The notes beneath the pieces were generated by a model, which had not been told where the DNA came from, made no database searches, and saw only the letters and a list, made by a program, of their open reading frames with translations. Position numbers and translations under genes: made by a program. A stretch of 64,000 nt of DNA from contig NZ_JAIZZN010000016.1 in the NCBI RefSeq assembly GCF_020443565.1, forward strand, positions 1-64,000, given 5' to 3'. This DNA is from Clostridium sp. CS001. Its GTDB lineage: Bacteria; Bacillota; Clostridia; Clostridiales; Clostridiaceae. This document shows, one piece after another, positions 42,759 to 52,304 of the stretch (the first letter of the stretch is position 1; each line of letters opens with the position of its first letter).

Positions 42759-43799
42759 ATGACTTACAATGAAGAAATAATTAAAGGTTATTTAAAAGAC
42801 ATTCTATCAATATCAAGCCCTTCCGGTTATACTGAAAAAGTTATGGACTATATAAGGAAAGAACTTATCATTCTGAATGCACCACATTTTACTACTAATA
42901 AGGGTGCAGTTGTAGTTACTTTAAAGGGTAAAAATGATGATTATCAAAGAACACTTTCTGCTCATGTTGATACCCTGGGCGCAATGGTTAAAAAAATCAA
43001 TGCCACTGGATCTTTAGGCCTTGAACCTATTGGTGGATTCATGATGAATTCAATCGAAGGTGAAAACTGCACCATAGAAACTATTGATGGTAATACTTTT
43101 ACTGGAACTATACAAAGTATAAAACCTTCGGTACATATTAGTGGTGGCGAAGCCAGAGAACTTAAAAGAATTCCAGAAAATATGGAAGTAATTCTAGATG
43201 AAAAAATTTCTTCGAAAAAAGAAGTTGAAGAACTAGGAATAAGCGTTGGTGATTTTATTTGTTTTGATACAAGAACCCTCTTTACTGAAAAAGGTTTTAT
43301 AAAATCTAGACATCTAGATGATAAGGCTAGTGCTTCCATTCTTCTATATGCTATAAAACACATAATCGAAAACAATATAGAACTTCCATATACCACCAAT
43401 ATATTTATTAGTAATTATGAAGAAGTTGGCCACGGTGCATCAGCTTCAATGCCAGAAAAAACAAAAGAATTTGTATCTATAGACATGGGTTGCCCAGGTC
43501 TTGATCAAAATTCATCTGAATACAGTGTTTGTATATGTGCTAAAGACTCATCTGGTCCCTATGATTTAGGACTTAGAAAAAAATTAGTAGACATATGCAA
43601 AAAAGAAAACATAGATTATAAAATAGATACTTATCCATTCTATGGTTCTGATGCTTCTGCTGCCCTTCGAGCTGGTTATGATATAAAAACAGCTTTAATT
43701 GGAGCTGGAATTTTTGCTTCCCATGGATACGAAAGAACTCATATGGATTCCATCTTGTGTACTTTAGATTTAATAATCAAATACTGCATTTCAGAATAA
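42759..43799 (+). CDS. M42 family metallopeptidase
   Basis: 346 residues from the ATG at 42759 (GAGGAG 7 nt upstream). Metal-binding features: SAHVDT (His69, Asp71), HLDDKASASILL, NYEEVGHGAS and a late SHGYERTH. These fit the M42 deblocking/glutamyl aminopeptidases that trim peptides in tetrahedral 12-mers. Cytoplasmic. It is transcribed divergently from the VanW gene and ends at a strong convergent terminator. Confidence 0.94.
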   Translation: MTYNEEIIKGYLKDILSISSPSGYTEKVMDYIRKELIILNAPHFTTNKGAVVVTLKGKNDDYQRTLSAHVDTLGAMVKKINATGSLGLEPIGGFMMNSIEGENCTIETIDGNTFTGTIQSIKPSVHISGGEARELKRIPENMEVILDEKISSKKEVEELGISVGDFICFDTRTLFTEKGFIKSRHLDDKASASILLYAIKHIIENNIELPYTTNIFISNYEEVGHGASASMPEKTKEFVSIDMGCPGLDQNSSEYSVCICAKDSSGPYDLGLRKKLVDICKKENIDYKIDTYPFYGSDASAALRAGYDIKTALIGAGIFASHGYERTHMDSILCTLDLIIKYCISE

Positions 43800-43820
43800 C
43801 ACACAGTAAAATAAACATTT

Positions 43821-43857
43821 AAGAAGGCTAAACAATTATTAATTGTTTAGCCTTCTT
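43821..43857. terminator. convergent bidirectional terminator
   Basis: A 17-bp perfect stem AAGAAGGCTAAACAATT with a 3-base loop between the M42 peptidase and anti-sigma-like genes, with T/A tracts at both ends. Confidence 0.9.
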
Positions 43858-43879
43858 AAATCTAGCTAATCAAGTTATT

Positions 43880-45259
43880 CTAATTATCTAGATTAAACTT
43901 AATTAATTCAAATACTTGTGCCTCATTATCTTTTCTAATAGCATATACTTCTTTATTAGTAGTGGACCAAATACTTTCATAGTAGCTGTATTTCACATCA
44001 AAATTATCATCAATATTGCTATTTCTTACAACTTGTGCCCAAGATTCAATACTGCTATTTTTAACATTAGTCTCTTTATTCGTTAACATACGAGCACCCT
44101 CGGTTGTTAAATCAAACACCCATAAGCTAGAAAGTCTTTTCTCAGCACTTTTGTCATTTCCTTTATTGTTAACATTATAGTTTTGGGGTTCATTTTCTTC
44201 TTTTGCATAACTAATTAAGTTACCACTAGCTGCGAAAGCTGGATAGCTTCCATTATCAATAAACATTTTGACTTTGGTATCTAATGTTAAAACATATATT
44301 TTATTTTCAGCTTCGTAAACTAACTTTTTACCGTCTTTGGATACCATAGGATTTCTTCCGTCTACAATTTTAGTAGTCTCTTGTCCGCTACTATTAGTTA
44401 AATAAATTGCTCCATTTGTTTCTTCAATAGCTCCATTACCTAGAGTCACTTTTTCTGCTTTATAATAAATTATATCATTATTTAGTGTAAGATTAGGTTT
44501 ATTGATTATATGAACCTTTTCATTATAAGCCACTAATTTTTTCTCTTTTGAAGTTTCTATATCTTCGACATATATACCGCCACTCTTCACACTAACTAAT
44601 TTCTTTTCATCAAATGAATATCTAGAATCATAAGATTTTAGAGTTTCAGTAGCTTCTTCTTTTAAACCATTCATCTTGGGTACTTCTATCGGACCCTTTA
44701 CCTCAGTTGAACCACTACTGTTTTTAACTGGATTAACTATTTTTTTATTTATATCACTATCACTTTCTACTAAATTTATATTTCCTGCATCTTTAGTAAT
44801 ATTATCGCCATTTTTCGCAATTAAACTATTAGTGTCGATATCCTTTCCTGTTTCTGGTATAATTACTTGTTTAATTTTATCATTTTTATTTACAACAGGT
44901 TGGTTAGATTGCAACAAGTTTTTGTCTTTGCTACTATTTATATTGGAATCCTTTTGACTAGCTATAGACATAACTACTTCTGGTGCTGCTTCATTTTTAG
45001 CGACTATGCTTTTACTTTGAATATCAATAGTCTTTAATATAGTTCCACTTACAAATACACAAATCACAAATCCTGAAGCAATTTTAAAATATCTATTTTG
45101 CTTAAAGTTATTTTTATGTTTAGTAGGCTCTGCAACATCCTTATATTCATCTCCAAAGATTAATCTGCTTTTTAGATCATTTTTAAATTCCTGATCGATA
45201 ACAATCTTTGCTGCATCATTGCACAATAATTCTTCTACATATAAATCATTTCTTACCAA
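43880..45259 (-). CDS. membrane protein with TolB-like beta-propeller, candidate anti-sigma factor
   Basis: 459 residues from a TTG with GGAGGTG 5-8 nt upstream. A cytoplasmic N-terminus of about 55 residues (MVRNDLYVEELLCNDAAK...) precedes one membrane helix (about 57-75). A long Ser/Asn/Lys-rich linker follows, and then an external domain with TolB/PD40-type propeller repeats (NPMVSKDGKKLVYEAENKIY). It overlaps the ECF sigma gene by 14 bp, the classic place of an anti-sigma factor. It lacks an obvious zinc anti-sigma motif, so the assignment rests on context and topology. Confidence 0.75.
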   Translation of the reverse strand: MVRNDLYVEELLCNDAAKIVIDQEFKNDLKSRLIFGDEYKDVAEPTKHKNNFKQNRYFKIASGFVICVFVSGTILKTIDIQSKSIVAKNEAAPEVVMSIASQKDSNINSSKDKNLLQSNQPVVNKNDKIKQVIIPETGKDIDTNSLIAKNGDNITKDAGNINLVESDSDINKKIVNPVKNSSGSTEVKGPIEVPKMNGLKEEATETLKSYDSRYSFDEKKLVSVKSGGIYVEDIETSKEKKLVAYNEKVHIINKPNLTLNNDIIYYKAEKVTLGNGAIEETNGAIYLTNSSGQETTKIVDGRNPMVSKDGKKLVYEAENKIYVLTLDTKVKMFIDNGSYPAFAASGNLISYAKEENEPQNYNVNNKGNDKSAEKRLSSLWVFDLTTEGARMLTNKETNVKNSSIESWAQVVRNSNIDDNFDVKYSYYESIWSTTNKEVYAIRKDNEAQVFELIKFNLDN

Positions 45260-45761
45260 TTACATCACCTCCTAAACTATGTTCATAACTTTTCTTAATT
45301 TTCTTAATAGCCCTTGAAATAGTTGACTTTACCGTGTTTTCTGTTATATTTACTGTTTCTGCAATTTCCCTAAATTTAAGACCACCATAAAATCTTAAAT
45401 AAATCATTTTTTTTGTTTCTTCTGGTAATTGGTCAATTATCTTCTTTACCCCATTAAACTCATCCCTAATAACAATATCTTCATATCCAAAATCTTCATC
45501 CCCTCTATCTAAAAAGTTTTCGATTGGGATAACCTTACTATTTTTTCTATAAAAATCTATAATAGTGTTATGAGCTATTCTAAAAACCCAATTTTTACTC
45601 TCGCTTACCTCGGTAATCTTGTCTTTGTTTTCATATATTTTAGTAAATACAGTAGCAATTATGTCTTCTGCATTCCATTTATTTTTTACAGAAACAAAAA
45701 TATACCTGTAAACACAATCGTAGTACATATCATACAATTGTTCAAACTTTTTTGTTGACAT
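45246..45761 (-). CDS. ECF-type RNA polymerase sigma factor
   Basis: 171 residues from the ATG at 45761; a TTG one codon earlier is also possible. Region 2 holds YDMYYDCVYRYIFV and NKWNAEDIIATVFTKIYEN, and FRIAHNTIIDFYRK. Region 4 holds LPEETKKMIYLRFYGGLKFREIAETVNITENTVKSTISRA with the helix-turn-helix. It probably controls an envelope-stress regulon including itself. Two 12-bp direct repeats lie 20-50 bp upstream. The overlapping downstream gene is its likely membrane partner. Confidence 0.93.
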   Translation of the reverse strand: MSTKKFEQLYDMYYDCVYRYIFVSVKNKWNAEDIIATVFTKIYENKDKITEVSESKNWVFRIAHNTIIDFYRKNSKVIPIENFLDRGDEDFGYEDIVIRDEFNGVKKIIDQLPEETKKMIYLRFYGGLKFREIAETVNITENTVKSTISRAIKKIKKSYEHSLGGDVIGKK

Positions 45762-45778
45762 CAAACAGTAACCCCCAT

Positions 45779-45808
45779 TACAACTTGTTATTAAAATACA
45801 ACTTGTTA
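45779..45808 (-). promoter_or_regulatory. paired 12-bp direct repeats upstream of the ECF sigma gene
   Basis: TAACAAGTTGTA occurs twice on the minus strand (45808-45797 and 45790-45779), 18 bp apart start to start. It could be a regulator site or an autoregulated ECF promoter element (GTAAC-like -35). A second, AT-rich repeat TTAATGTTTTA occurs twice in tandem near 45831-45852. The rest of 45853-46068 is AT-rich with no gene seen. Confidence 0.5.
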
Positions 45809-46068
45809 CTTACAATTCTTAATAATTTATTAATGTTTTATTAATGTTTTATTAATAAGTAGCATTTGTTATTTAAAACACGTATCGATTAATATACGTA
45901 GTTTATTATATTTAGTTGCATACTTTACCATCTTTCTAGTAATATATATGTAAAATATATAGCAACATTTAACAATATTATAACATAGTTATAGTAATAC
46001 TAATAATAATTAGCAAATAAAGTTACTTGTTATTATAATAATTATAATATCTTAATACTTTATACAAA

Positions 46069-46117
46069 AAAACTATCCTATAATTTCCTTGGTTAGAGGA
46101 AGATTACGGATAGTTTT
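46069..46117 (-). terminator. terminator after the SleB-like gene
   Basis: On the minus strand AAAACTATCC...GGATAGTTTT with further pairing (TCTTCCTC/GAGGAAA-like inner stem), followed by TTTTTGTATA. Confidence 0.8.
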
Positions 46118-46150
46118 AATTTAAAGTTTACACAGATGCTTTAATTTTAG

Positions 46151-46873
46151 TTATCTACAAAATTTATGTTTGCCAATTACCTTTATAAGAGGCCTCGACC
46201 ATATCCACTTATTGGTGGTTTTTGCAGGATTATAATAGAATACTGCCCCTCCAGATGGATCCCATCCATTTAATGCATCTCTTGCAGCCTTTACGGAGCT
46301 TTCTTTCAATTCTGCATTTATCTGCCCATCAACTATAGCTGTGAATGCTCCTGGTTGATAAATTACGCCTGCTATTGTAGATGGAAACCTTGCATCATTT
46401 GTTCTATTTAAGATAACTGCACCAACAGCTACTTGCCCTTCATATGGTTCTCCTCTAGCCTCACCATTTATTAATCTAGCTACTAAATCTACATCCTTAT
46501 TATTGGTCACATTTTGACTAGAAGCTGAGCCACTAGATTGTGGTTTACTAGGAGCTATACCCATAGCAGCCATTGTTTGCGTTCCTGCCATTCCATCTAC
46601 CTTTAGCCCGTTGTTTTTTTGAAAGGACTTAACAGAAACATATGTAAGATACCCATATATACCATCAACATTATCCTTATAATATCCCCATTGTTTTAAT
46701 TTAGTTTGAATTTTTTTTACTTCCTCACCTCTTGAGCCATATTTATAAACCTGTGCTGTAGCTTGCTTATTAGAAATATTAAAATAAATTTCACTTGTAA
46801 AGTACCCTATCAAAACTATCATGACCATAGCACTGAATCTTTTAAGTATAAGTAAATGCTTTTTATTCTTCAC
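46151..46873 (-). CDS. spore cortex-lytic-type cell wall hydrolase (SleB-like)
   Basis: 240 residues from a GTG with AGGGAGGG 5 nt upstream. N-terminal hydrophobic helix (about 9-28), a peptidoglycan-binding domain (about 42-108, GSRGEEVKKIQTKLKQWGYY), a linker, and a Hydrolase_2/SleB catalytic domain (about 128-240) with ARLINGEARGEP holding the probable catalytic Glu. It cleaves cortex or vegetative peptidoglycan as a lytic transglycosylase. No YpeB partner gene is adjacent, so it may be a SleB paralogue. Confidence 0.9.
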   Translation of the reverse strand: MKNKKHLLILKRFSAMVMIVLIGYFTSEIYFNISNKQATAQVYKYGSRGEEVKKIQTKLKQWGYYKDNVDGIYGYLTYVSVKSFQKNNGLKVDGMAGTQTMAAMGIAPSKPQSSGSASSQNVTNNKDVDLVARLINGEARGEPYEGQVAVGAVILNRTNDARFPSTIAGVIYQPGAFTAIVDGQINAELKESSVKAARDALNGWDPSGGAVFYYNPAKTTNKWIWSRPLIKVIGKHKFCR

Positions 46874-47003
46874 ATTTTCCCTCCCTAGATAGGTACCATT
46901 AAGTAAACAATGATTAGTATACTTATTTTGTTATTTACTTAAATGCCCCTAAAAATATATATGTTTTATAATGGTGTTAGTTTGTGCTAAATCAAAAAAA
47001 AAA

Positions 47004-47033
47004 TACACAGTGTTACCATAGTAACACTGTGTA
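47004..47033 (-). terminator. terminator after the MgtE-like gene
   Basis: TACACAGTGTTAC-CATA-GTAACACTGTGTA, perfect 13-bp stem, followed on the minus strand by a run of ten T with one interruption. It begins 3 bp after the stop codon. Confidence 0.92.
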
Positions 47034-47035
47034 CT

Positions 47036-48298
47036 TTATATGATTCTTTTAAGCTTTCTTTTCCACCGTGGAGATAATAATTCCTCAATTATGTCATTCA
47101 TAATTACGATTCCACATAGCTTTTCTTCCTCATCTAACACTGGTATAGAAATGAGGTCATATTTTAATGCCAATTCAATGGCATCTTCAATGTCCTGACA
47201 ATCTTTTATTTTGATAACTGTATCATCCATAATATCTTTGAGTTTTTGCTCTGGTGATGATAATACTAGGTTCCTTAAGGAAATAAACCCTTGTAATCTT
47301 TTATCTTCATCTATAATATAAATATAGTGCATAACCTCGTCTTCAGGTTGAAGCTCCCTTAGAATTTCTATGGTTTCACTAGCCGTAATATTAACATTAA
47401 AGGATATAAAATCCTTGTTCATTATGCTTCCAACAACCTCTTCTTCATACTCCATGAGGCCCCTTATTTCTGCTTCATCCTCTTTATTGAAATTCAAAAG
47501 AATCTTTTCTGCATCAACTTCATTCATTTCATCTAAAATATCAGCAATTTCATCATTGGGCATTTCATCTAAAATCTCATGAGCCCGCATATTATTTATA
47601 GTGCTCAAAATTGATGCTTGAACTTCGGGCTGCAACTCCTCAAGGGTATCTGCTGCCAAATCTTTATCTAAGCTTTCAAAAATTTTATTTCGCGCCTCAG
47701 TATCTAATCCTTCTAAAATATCCGCAAGGTCTGCTGGGTGAAGTTTAGTTAATTTTCCATAGGGCTTTGTTAATTTTAAATTATCATCCACCATCTCTAA
47801 GGATTGAACACTTTCCCAAGTAATACTACTCTCTTGCGGTTTCTTACCTAATATGCTGTAAATAGCTCTTATTAAGCCGTTTAATTTATACTTTCTAGTA
47901 ATTGCAATAATTCCAGACTCTACAGATACAACTCTTATCTCTCCACCTATTTTATTCATGGTTAAGTCATTAACTTTAACAACTTTCTTACCATTAACAT
48001 CAACTATTTGCTTATTGAGTAAATGTTTTGATAAAAGATATGAGAATTTTCTAGGGATTATATCCTTAACCCCTCTTACCTTTATAGTTATACCTTTATC
48101 TTCTTTCAATATTTCAATATTCCTAAATTCATAATTGAAGATTTCTCTTCCATTTTTAATTTTATATCCAATAACTCTTGGATATCCTTGCTCAGTAGTA
48201 ACATAAATATCGAATAGCTTGCCAATGCTATCCTCAAGTTCATCATACACATTTTGATTTAGTATTTCGCTTAAAAAAAACTCAGAAATTCTTTCCAT
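47036..48298 (-). CDS. soluble MgtE-N / CBS domain protein with PRC-barrel N-terminus
   Basis: 420 residues from the ATG at 48298 (GGAGG 7 nt upstream). The first 80 residues resemble a PRC-barrel (LFDIYVTTEQGYPRVIGYKI). Next comes the MgtE intracellular N domain (about 195-300, LHPADLADILEGLD) and a pair of CBS domains (about 300-420). The MgtE membrane channel domain is absent, so this is a sensor-like relative and not a transporter. Mg2+ or nucleotide sensing is inferred from the domains. A 28-codon leader ORF and a long-range hairpin precede it. Confidence 0.88.
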   Translation of the reverse strand: MERISEFFLSEILNQNVYDELEDSIGKLFDIYVTTEQGYPRVIGYKIKNGREIFNYEFRNIEILKEDKGITIKVRGVKDIIPRKFSYLLSKHLLNKQIVDVNGKKVVKVNDLTMNKIGGEIRVVSVESGIIAITRKYKLNGLIRAIYSILGKKPQESSITWESVQSLEMVDDNLKLTKPYGKLTKLHPADLADILEGLDTEARNKIFESLDKDLAADTLEELQPEVQASILSTINNMRAHEILDEMPNDEIADILDEMNEVDAEKILLNFNKEDEAEIRGLMEYEEEVVGSIMNKDFISFNVNITASETIEILRELQPEDEVMHYIYIIDEDKRLQGFISLRNLVLSSPEQKLKDIMDDTVIKIKDCQDIEDAIELALKYDLISIPVLDEEEKLCGIVIMNDIIEELLSPRWKRKLKRII

Positions 48299-48315
48299 AG
48301 ATATTCCTCCATTTT

Positions 48316-48406
48316 TGCAGGGAAATATCAAAAATAGTTCTTAACTCGCTAACTTTAAGCTACTAAATTAAACTATGTCAATCTCTAATGTAAGAAATCC
48401 CCTGCA
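48316..48406 (-). other. long-range stem in the MgtE-like gene leader
   Basis: TGCAGGG (48406-48400, minus strand), inside the end of the leader ORF, pairs with CCCTGCA (48322-48316). The second arm lies 6-15 nt upstream of the GGAGG of the main gene. Pairing is 7 bp and GC-rich in otherwise AT-rich DNA. Confidence 0.5.
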
Positions 48407-48464
48407 TATTAGTATTCATTTTTAAAATAAACTTTGACCTTCTAATTTGAGGGTCACCTTCCAT
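48378..48464 (-). CDS. 28-codon leader ORF upstream of the MgtE-like gene
   Basis: ATG at 48464 with AGGTGGTG 7 nt upstream, stop TGA at 48380-48378. The product begins MEGDPQIRRSKFILK and ends with MQGISYIRD; it is basic and not obviously a membrane peptide. It ends 80 bp before the MgtE-like start. The last codons form one arm of the stem that reaches to the ribosome binding site. It may be a regulatory leader peptide or a short independent protein; no family recognised. Confidence 0.5.
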   Translation of the reverse strand: MEGDPQIRRSKFILKMNTNMQGISYIRD

Positions 48465-48681
48465 TTGTTTTCACCACCTGTAAATATTTTGATTGTATGT
48501 TATTTGAATTTTATATTTTAACTTTAATATAAAAAATACTCTCTCTATTAGTATATTATAAATACCTCAAAATGCAACCAAAAAACATTTACATATCTTT
48601 ACGGTTCATATTTTTCAATAGTTATGTTAATATTATTAAATATAGTTAACAGAAGACAACTGATCTGTTAAGGAGGCTTAT

Positions 48682-50532
48682 ATGATATTAAACAAGCAAT
48701 TTTTACCTATTAGCATGAATGATTTAAAAGAGAGGAATATATCTCAATTGGATTTTATAATAATTACAGGGGATGCTTATATTGATCATCCATCCTTTGG
48801 AACTGCCATAATTGGAAGAACCTTAGAGCAAGAGGGATTTACTGTAGGTATTATAGCTCAACCTAATTGGGACAATGTAGATGACTTTAGAAAACTAGGA
48901 AGACCTAAATACGGGTTTTTAATAAATTCTGGCAATATTGATTCTATGGTTAATCACTATACTACTTCAAAGAAAAAAAGACGCACCGACCTTTATTCCC
49001 CAGGTGGTGAAATGGGTCATAGGCCTGATAGAGCTGTAATCGTGTATTGCAATAGAGCAAGAGAAGCTTTTAAAAATATCCCAATTATAATTGGTGGTAT
49101 AGAGGCAAGTCTTAGGCGTTTTGCCCATTATGATTATTGGGACAATAAGGTTAGACGAAGCTTATTAATTGATGCAAAAGCAGATTTGCTAATCTATGGT
49201 ATGGGGGAAAAAACCATAATTGAAATAGCTAATCTTTTTAGATATGGTATGACTATAGATAAAATGACCTCTATAAAAGGAACTGTTTATGCTTCAAAAG
49301 AAATTGATGGACTTTCAAATTTCATAGAAGTACCTTCCTTTGAGGCCGTTTCAGCAGATAAAGATATTTATGCTGAGAGTTACAAGCTACAATCCATGGA
49401 ACAAGATGATATAAGAGGAAATACTATAGTGCAAAAACATAATGATAGATATGTAGTACAAAATCCTCCCCAACTATCTTTAACACAAAAGGAGATGGAT
49501 ACAACTTATAACTTACCTTATACTAGAACATATCATCCTATATATGAGGATAAGGGCGGTATCCCCGCAATAAATGAAGTTGAATTTTCTATAACTAGCC
49601 ATAGAGGTTGTTTTGGTAGCTGCTCCTTTTGCGCTTTAACTTTTCATCAAGGTAGAGTTATTCAAAACAGGAGCCAAAAATCTATTATAGATGAGGCAAG
49701 ACTTTTAACTACTTTAAAGAACTTTAAAGGATACATACATGACATTGGAGGCCCTACAGCAAACTTTAGGCATAGAGCTTGCAAAATCCAAGAGACAGTA
49801 GGAGTATGCAAAGATAGACAATGTTTGCACCCAACTCCTTGTAAAAATCTTATTATTGATCACACTGAGTATCTAGATTTATTAAAAAAGGTTAGGGTGC
49901 TTCCAAATATTAAAAAGGTCTTTATTCGTTCTGGAATAAGATACGATTATCTAATATATGATAAAAATCCTAATTTTTTTGAAGAATTATGTGAACATCA
50001 TATAAGTGGACAATTAAAAGTAGCGCCTGAGCACATTAGCGACAAAGTGCTGGACCAAATGGGTAAATCCAAAAAAGAAGTGTATGACCGTTTTGTAAAA
50101 AAATACTTTGAGATAAATAAAAAGTTAAATAAGAACCAGTTCTTAGTTCCGTATCTTATGTCAAGTCACCCCGGAAGTGACTTAAAGGAATCCATTAAAT
50201 TATCAGAATATATAAAAGAAATGGGCTACACTCCAGAGCAAGTTCAAGACTTTTACCCAACACCAGGTAGCTTGTCAACTACTATATACTATACCGGAAT
50301 CAACCCCTTTACTAAAGAGAAGGTTTACGTTCCAAATGATCAAAATGAAAAAAATATGCAAAGAGCTTTGCTTCAATTTAAAAATCCTGAAAACTATAAT
50401 GTTGTAAAAACAGCTCTAATAAAAGCTCAAAGGGAAGACTTAATCGGTTTTGATAAAAAATCCTTGATCCCACCAAGACCTATGAAATTAACTACTTCTA
50501 AGTTTTCAAGAAATAGTAAAGGTAAAAAATAG
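48682..50532 (+). CDS. YgiQ family radical SAM protein
   Basis: 616 residues, full length. An N-terminal domain ([17 protein letters not shown]) precedes the radical SAM core with a 4Fe-4S motif Cys310-x3-Cys314-x2-Cys317 ([10 protein letters not shown]). A Cys-rich stretch near 375-395 ([17 protein letters not shown]) could bind a further cluster. The family is widespread in anaerobes with unknown substrate. AAGGAGG 7 nt before the ATG; ends at a strong terminator. Confidence 0.94.
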   Translation: MILNKQFLPISMNDLKERNISQLDFIIITGDAYIDHPSFGTAIIGRTLEQEGFTVGIIAQPNWDNVDDFRKLGRPKYGFLINSGNIDSMVNHYTTSKKKRRTDLYSPGGEMGHRPDRAVIVYCNRAREAFKNIPIIIGGIEASLRRFAHYDYWDNKVRRSLLIDAKADLLIYGMGEKTIIEIANLFRYGMTIDKMTSIKGTVYASKEIDGLSNFIEVPSFEAVSADKDIYAESYKLQSMEQDDIRGNTIVQKHNDRYVVQNPPQLSLTQKEMDTTYNLPYTRTYHPIYEDKGGIPAINEVEFSITSHRGCFGSCSFCALTFHQGRVIQNRSQKSIIDEARLLTTLKNFKGYIHDIGGPTANFRHRACKIQETVGVCKDRQCLHPTPCKNLIIDHTEYLDLLKKVRVLPNIKKVFIRSGIRYDYLIYDKNPNFFEELCEHHISGQLKVAPEHISDKVLDQMGKSKKEVYDRFVKKYFEINKKLNKNQFLVPYLMSSHPGSDLKESIKLSEYIKEMGYTPEQVQDFYPTPGSLSTTIYYTGINPFTKEKVYVPNDQNEKNMQRALLQFKNPENYNVVKTALIKAQREDLIGFDKKSLIPPRPMKLTTSKFSRNSKGKK

Positions 50533-50580
50533 AGAAGCATACATGGCTACTTATTAACTTGTAGTCATGTATGCTTTTCT
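50533..50580. terminator. terminator after ygiQ
   Basis: AGAAGCATACATGGCTAC pairs with GTAGTCATGTATGCTTTTCT (one GU), followed by TATTTTTC on the plus strand. Confidence 0.88.
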
Positions 50581-50633
50581 ATTTTTCATAGCATGTAACG
50601 CCAACCTGTATACGTATATATAACCATATTTCA

Positions 50634-51518
50634 CTATATTTTAGACCCTAATATTGATATCCCATCTTTTTCGCATTCTATAAGCAATGGAAAATCTGGT
50701 CCTCTTTCACCATCTATATCAGTAACAATATCCTCAAAACATTCTATTTCTAATCTATTAGTTTTAAAATAAATAATCCCTTCTACATCCTCTAAATGTT
50801 CACTTCTTAGCATCTTAATAAATATATTTAGAATATTTTTCATAATTCCAGCTTTTATTATAATTACATCTAAAAGACCATCGTCTACTCTAGCCTTATA
50901 TGCTAGTTTTAAATTCCCTGCTGTTTGTCCATTAAACACCAGCATTAAGTACATATCTCCATCAAAAGTAAACTCAGCCGAGTTAACTTTTATTTTAAGC
51001 TTTCTAAAGTTAGGTAATTGCTCTATGCCCTTTACATAATAAGCAAGTTTTCCTATAGCATTTTTTAAATTAGAATCTATTTTTTGTGAAATATCTGTGA
51101 ATAATCCTGTGCTAGCTACATTTAAAAAATATTTATCGTTTATTGTTCCAATATCTATCTTTTTAACTTCGCTTTTCAATATTTGATTACATGCTTCTTC
51201 TACATCTTGAGGCATTCCTATATATCTTGCAAAATCATTTGCAGTTCCCGAAGGAAGAATTGCTATAGGTAAGTCAATCTTTTTTTCTTTTATTAAATTT
51301 ACTACGTTATCAACGGTTCCATCTCCACCAGCAATTAAAATATATCTGTAACTTTCATCTAAATCAATAAATGCATCTTCTAACGGGATTTCGAAGCTCA
51401 TTCTATGTGGAACAATTATATGTTCATATTTTTGATGAATCATAATTATCTTGTCTAAATCTGATGCTATGGTATTCTCTCCAGAGTTCGGATTGTAAAT
51501 AAATTTAACTTTATACAT
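50634..51518 (-). CDS. YegS/DgkB-type lipid kinase
   Basis: 294 residues. The diacylglycerol kinase catalytic domain shows IYNPNSGE near the N-terminus and the nucleotide-binding loop AGGDGTVDNVVN (63-74). TANDFARY and FTDI segments follow. It phosphorylates diacylglycerol or a related lipid at the membrane. DgkB would recycle diacylglycerol from lipoteichoic acid synthesis; whether this is DgkB itself or a YegS-like paralogue is unclear. Confidence 0.92.
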   Translation of the reverse strand: MYKVKFIYNPNSGENTIASDLDKIIMIHQKYEHIIVPHRMSFEIPLEDAFIDLDESYRYILIAGGDGTVDNVVNLIKEKKIDLPIAILPSGTANDFARYIGMPQDVEEACNQILKSEVKKIDIGTINDKYFLNVASTGLFTDISQKIDSNLKNAIGKLAYYVKGIEQLPNFRKLKIKVNSAEFTFDGDMYLMLVFNGQTAGNLKLAYKARVDDGLLDVIIIKAGIMKNILNIFIKMLRSEHLEDVEGIIYFKTNRLEIECFEDIVTDIDGERGPDFPLLIECEKDGISILGSKI

Positions 51519-51586
51519 CTTATTATCTCCTATTACCCCTTGATTTTAATAATTTATTTATGTATAGTATAACTCTTTAAAAATGA

Positions 51587-51615
51587 ATCCACAAGATTGA
51601 TATTATCCTGTGGAT
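51587..51615 (-). terminator. terminator after the CBS protein gene
   Basis: ATCCACAAGAT / ATCCTGTGGAT with one GU pair; on the minus strand followed by TCATTTTTAAAG. Confidence 0.7.
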
Positions 51616-51671
51616 CTTATTTATGGATAATAAAACACTTATTTAGCTTTTAAATTATAATATCCTATATT

Positions 51672-52100
51672 CTAAGAATTAATTGTGGAAGGTACAGAAA
51701 TCTCACTTAATGCATCCCCTGTCTCTTCTTTAAGCTTTGATTGAACTGCTAAGTCTCCTAATGAAACTATACCAATCAATTTATTACTTTGAACAATTGG
51801 TAATCTCCTTATTTGCCTTTCACCCATAATCCTTATGGCATCATCCACATTCATGTTTGAGTCACCTAGTACTGGATTCGAAGTCATAATCTCTCTAACC
51901 TTTTGTGTTTTTATATCTTTATTTTCTGCTATACATCTTAAAACTATATCCCTGTCAGTTATAATGCCTACTACTTTTTCTTCCAAACCCACCGGAATAG
52001 CTCCTATGTTATGTTCCTTCATAAGCTTAGCTGCATGCTGTGCTGTGTCATCTACAGATAAACTTATAACATCCTTAGTCATTATTTCAGAAATCTTCAT
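51672..52100 (-). CDS. tandem CBS domain protein
   Basis: 142 residues made of two CBS domains (about 7-60 and 72-125), each with the xxGIVTDRDI / IGIVSLGDL signature. Such stand-alone pairs bind adenine nucleotides and usually regulate other proteins. No partner domain is present and neighbours do not suggest a target. GGAAGTGG precedes the ATG. Confidence 0.92.
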   Translation of the reverse strand: MKISEIMTKDVISLSVDDTAQHAAKLMKEHNIGAIPVGLEEKVVGIITDRDIVLRCIAENKDIKTQKVREIMTSNPVLGDSNMNVDDAIRIMGERQIRRLPIVQSNKLIGIVSLGDLAVQSKLKEETGDALSEISVPSTINS

Positions 52101-52304
52101 TTTATAACCACTTCCTTCTTAGTTTTTAGGGTACATAGAAATTTATTAATTATTTTATCTTATCCTTACATAATGTTTTTTATCCTTCATACTTAAGTAT
52201 TATTATAAATTGAGGTATAATAATAACTGTGCTTTAATATAACTATAAGTTAATATAATAGTAAATCTTATACTGCAATTTTATTATTTTAGGAGTGATG
52301 CTTA

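Noticed and set aside
48299-48530. M-box (ykoK) magnesium riboswitch upstream of the MgtE-like gene
   Set aside because: The conserved M-box core blocks are not present; the leader instead has a short ORF and a 7-bp stem.
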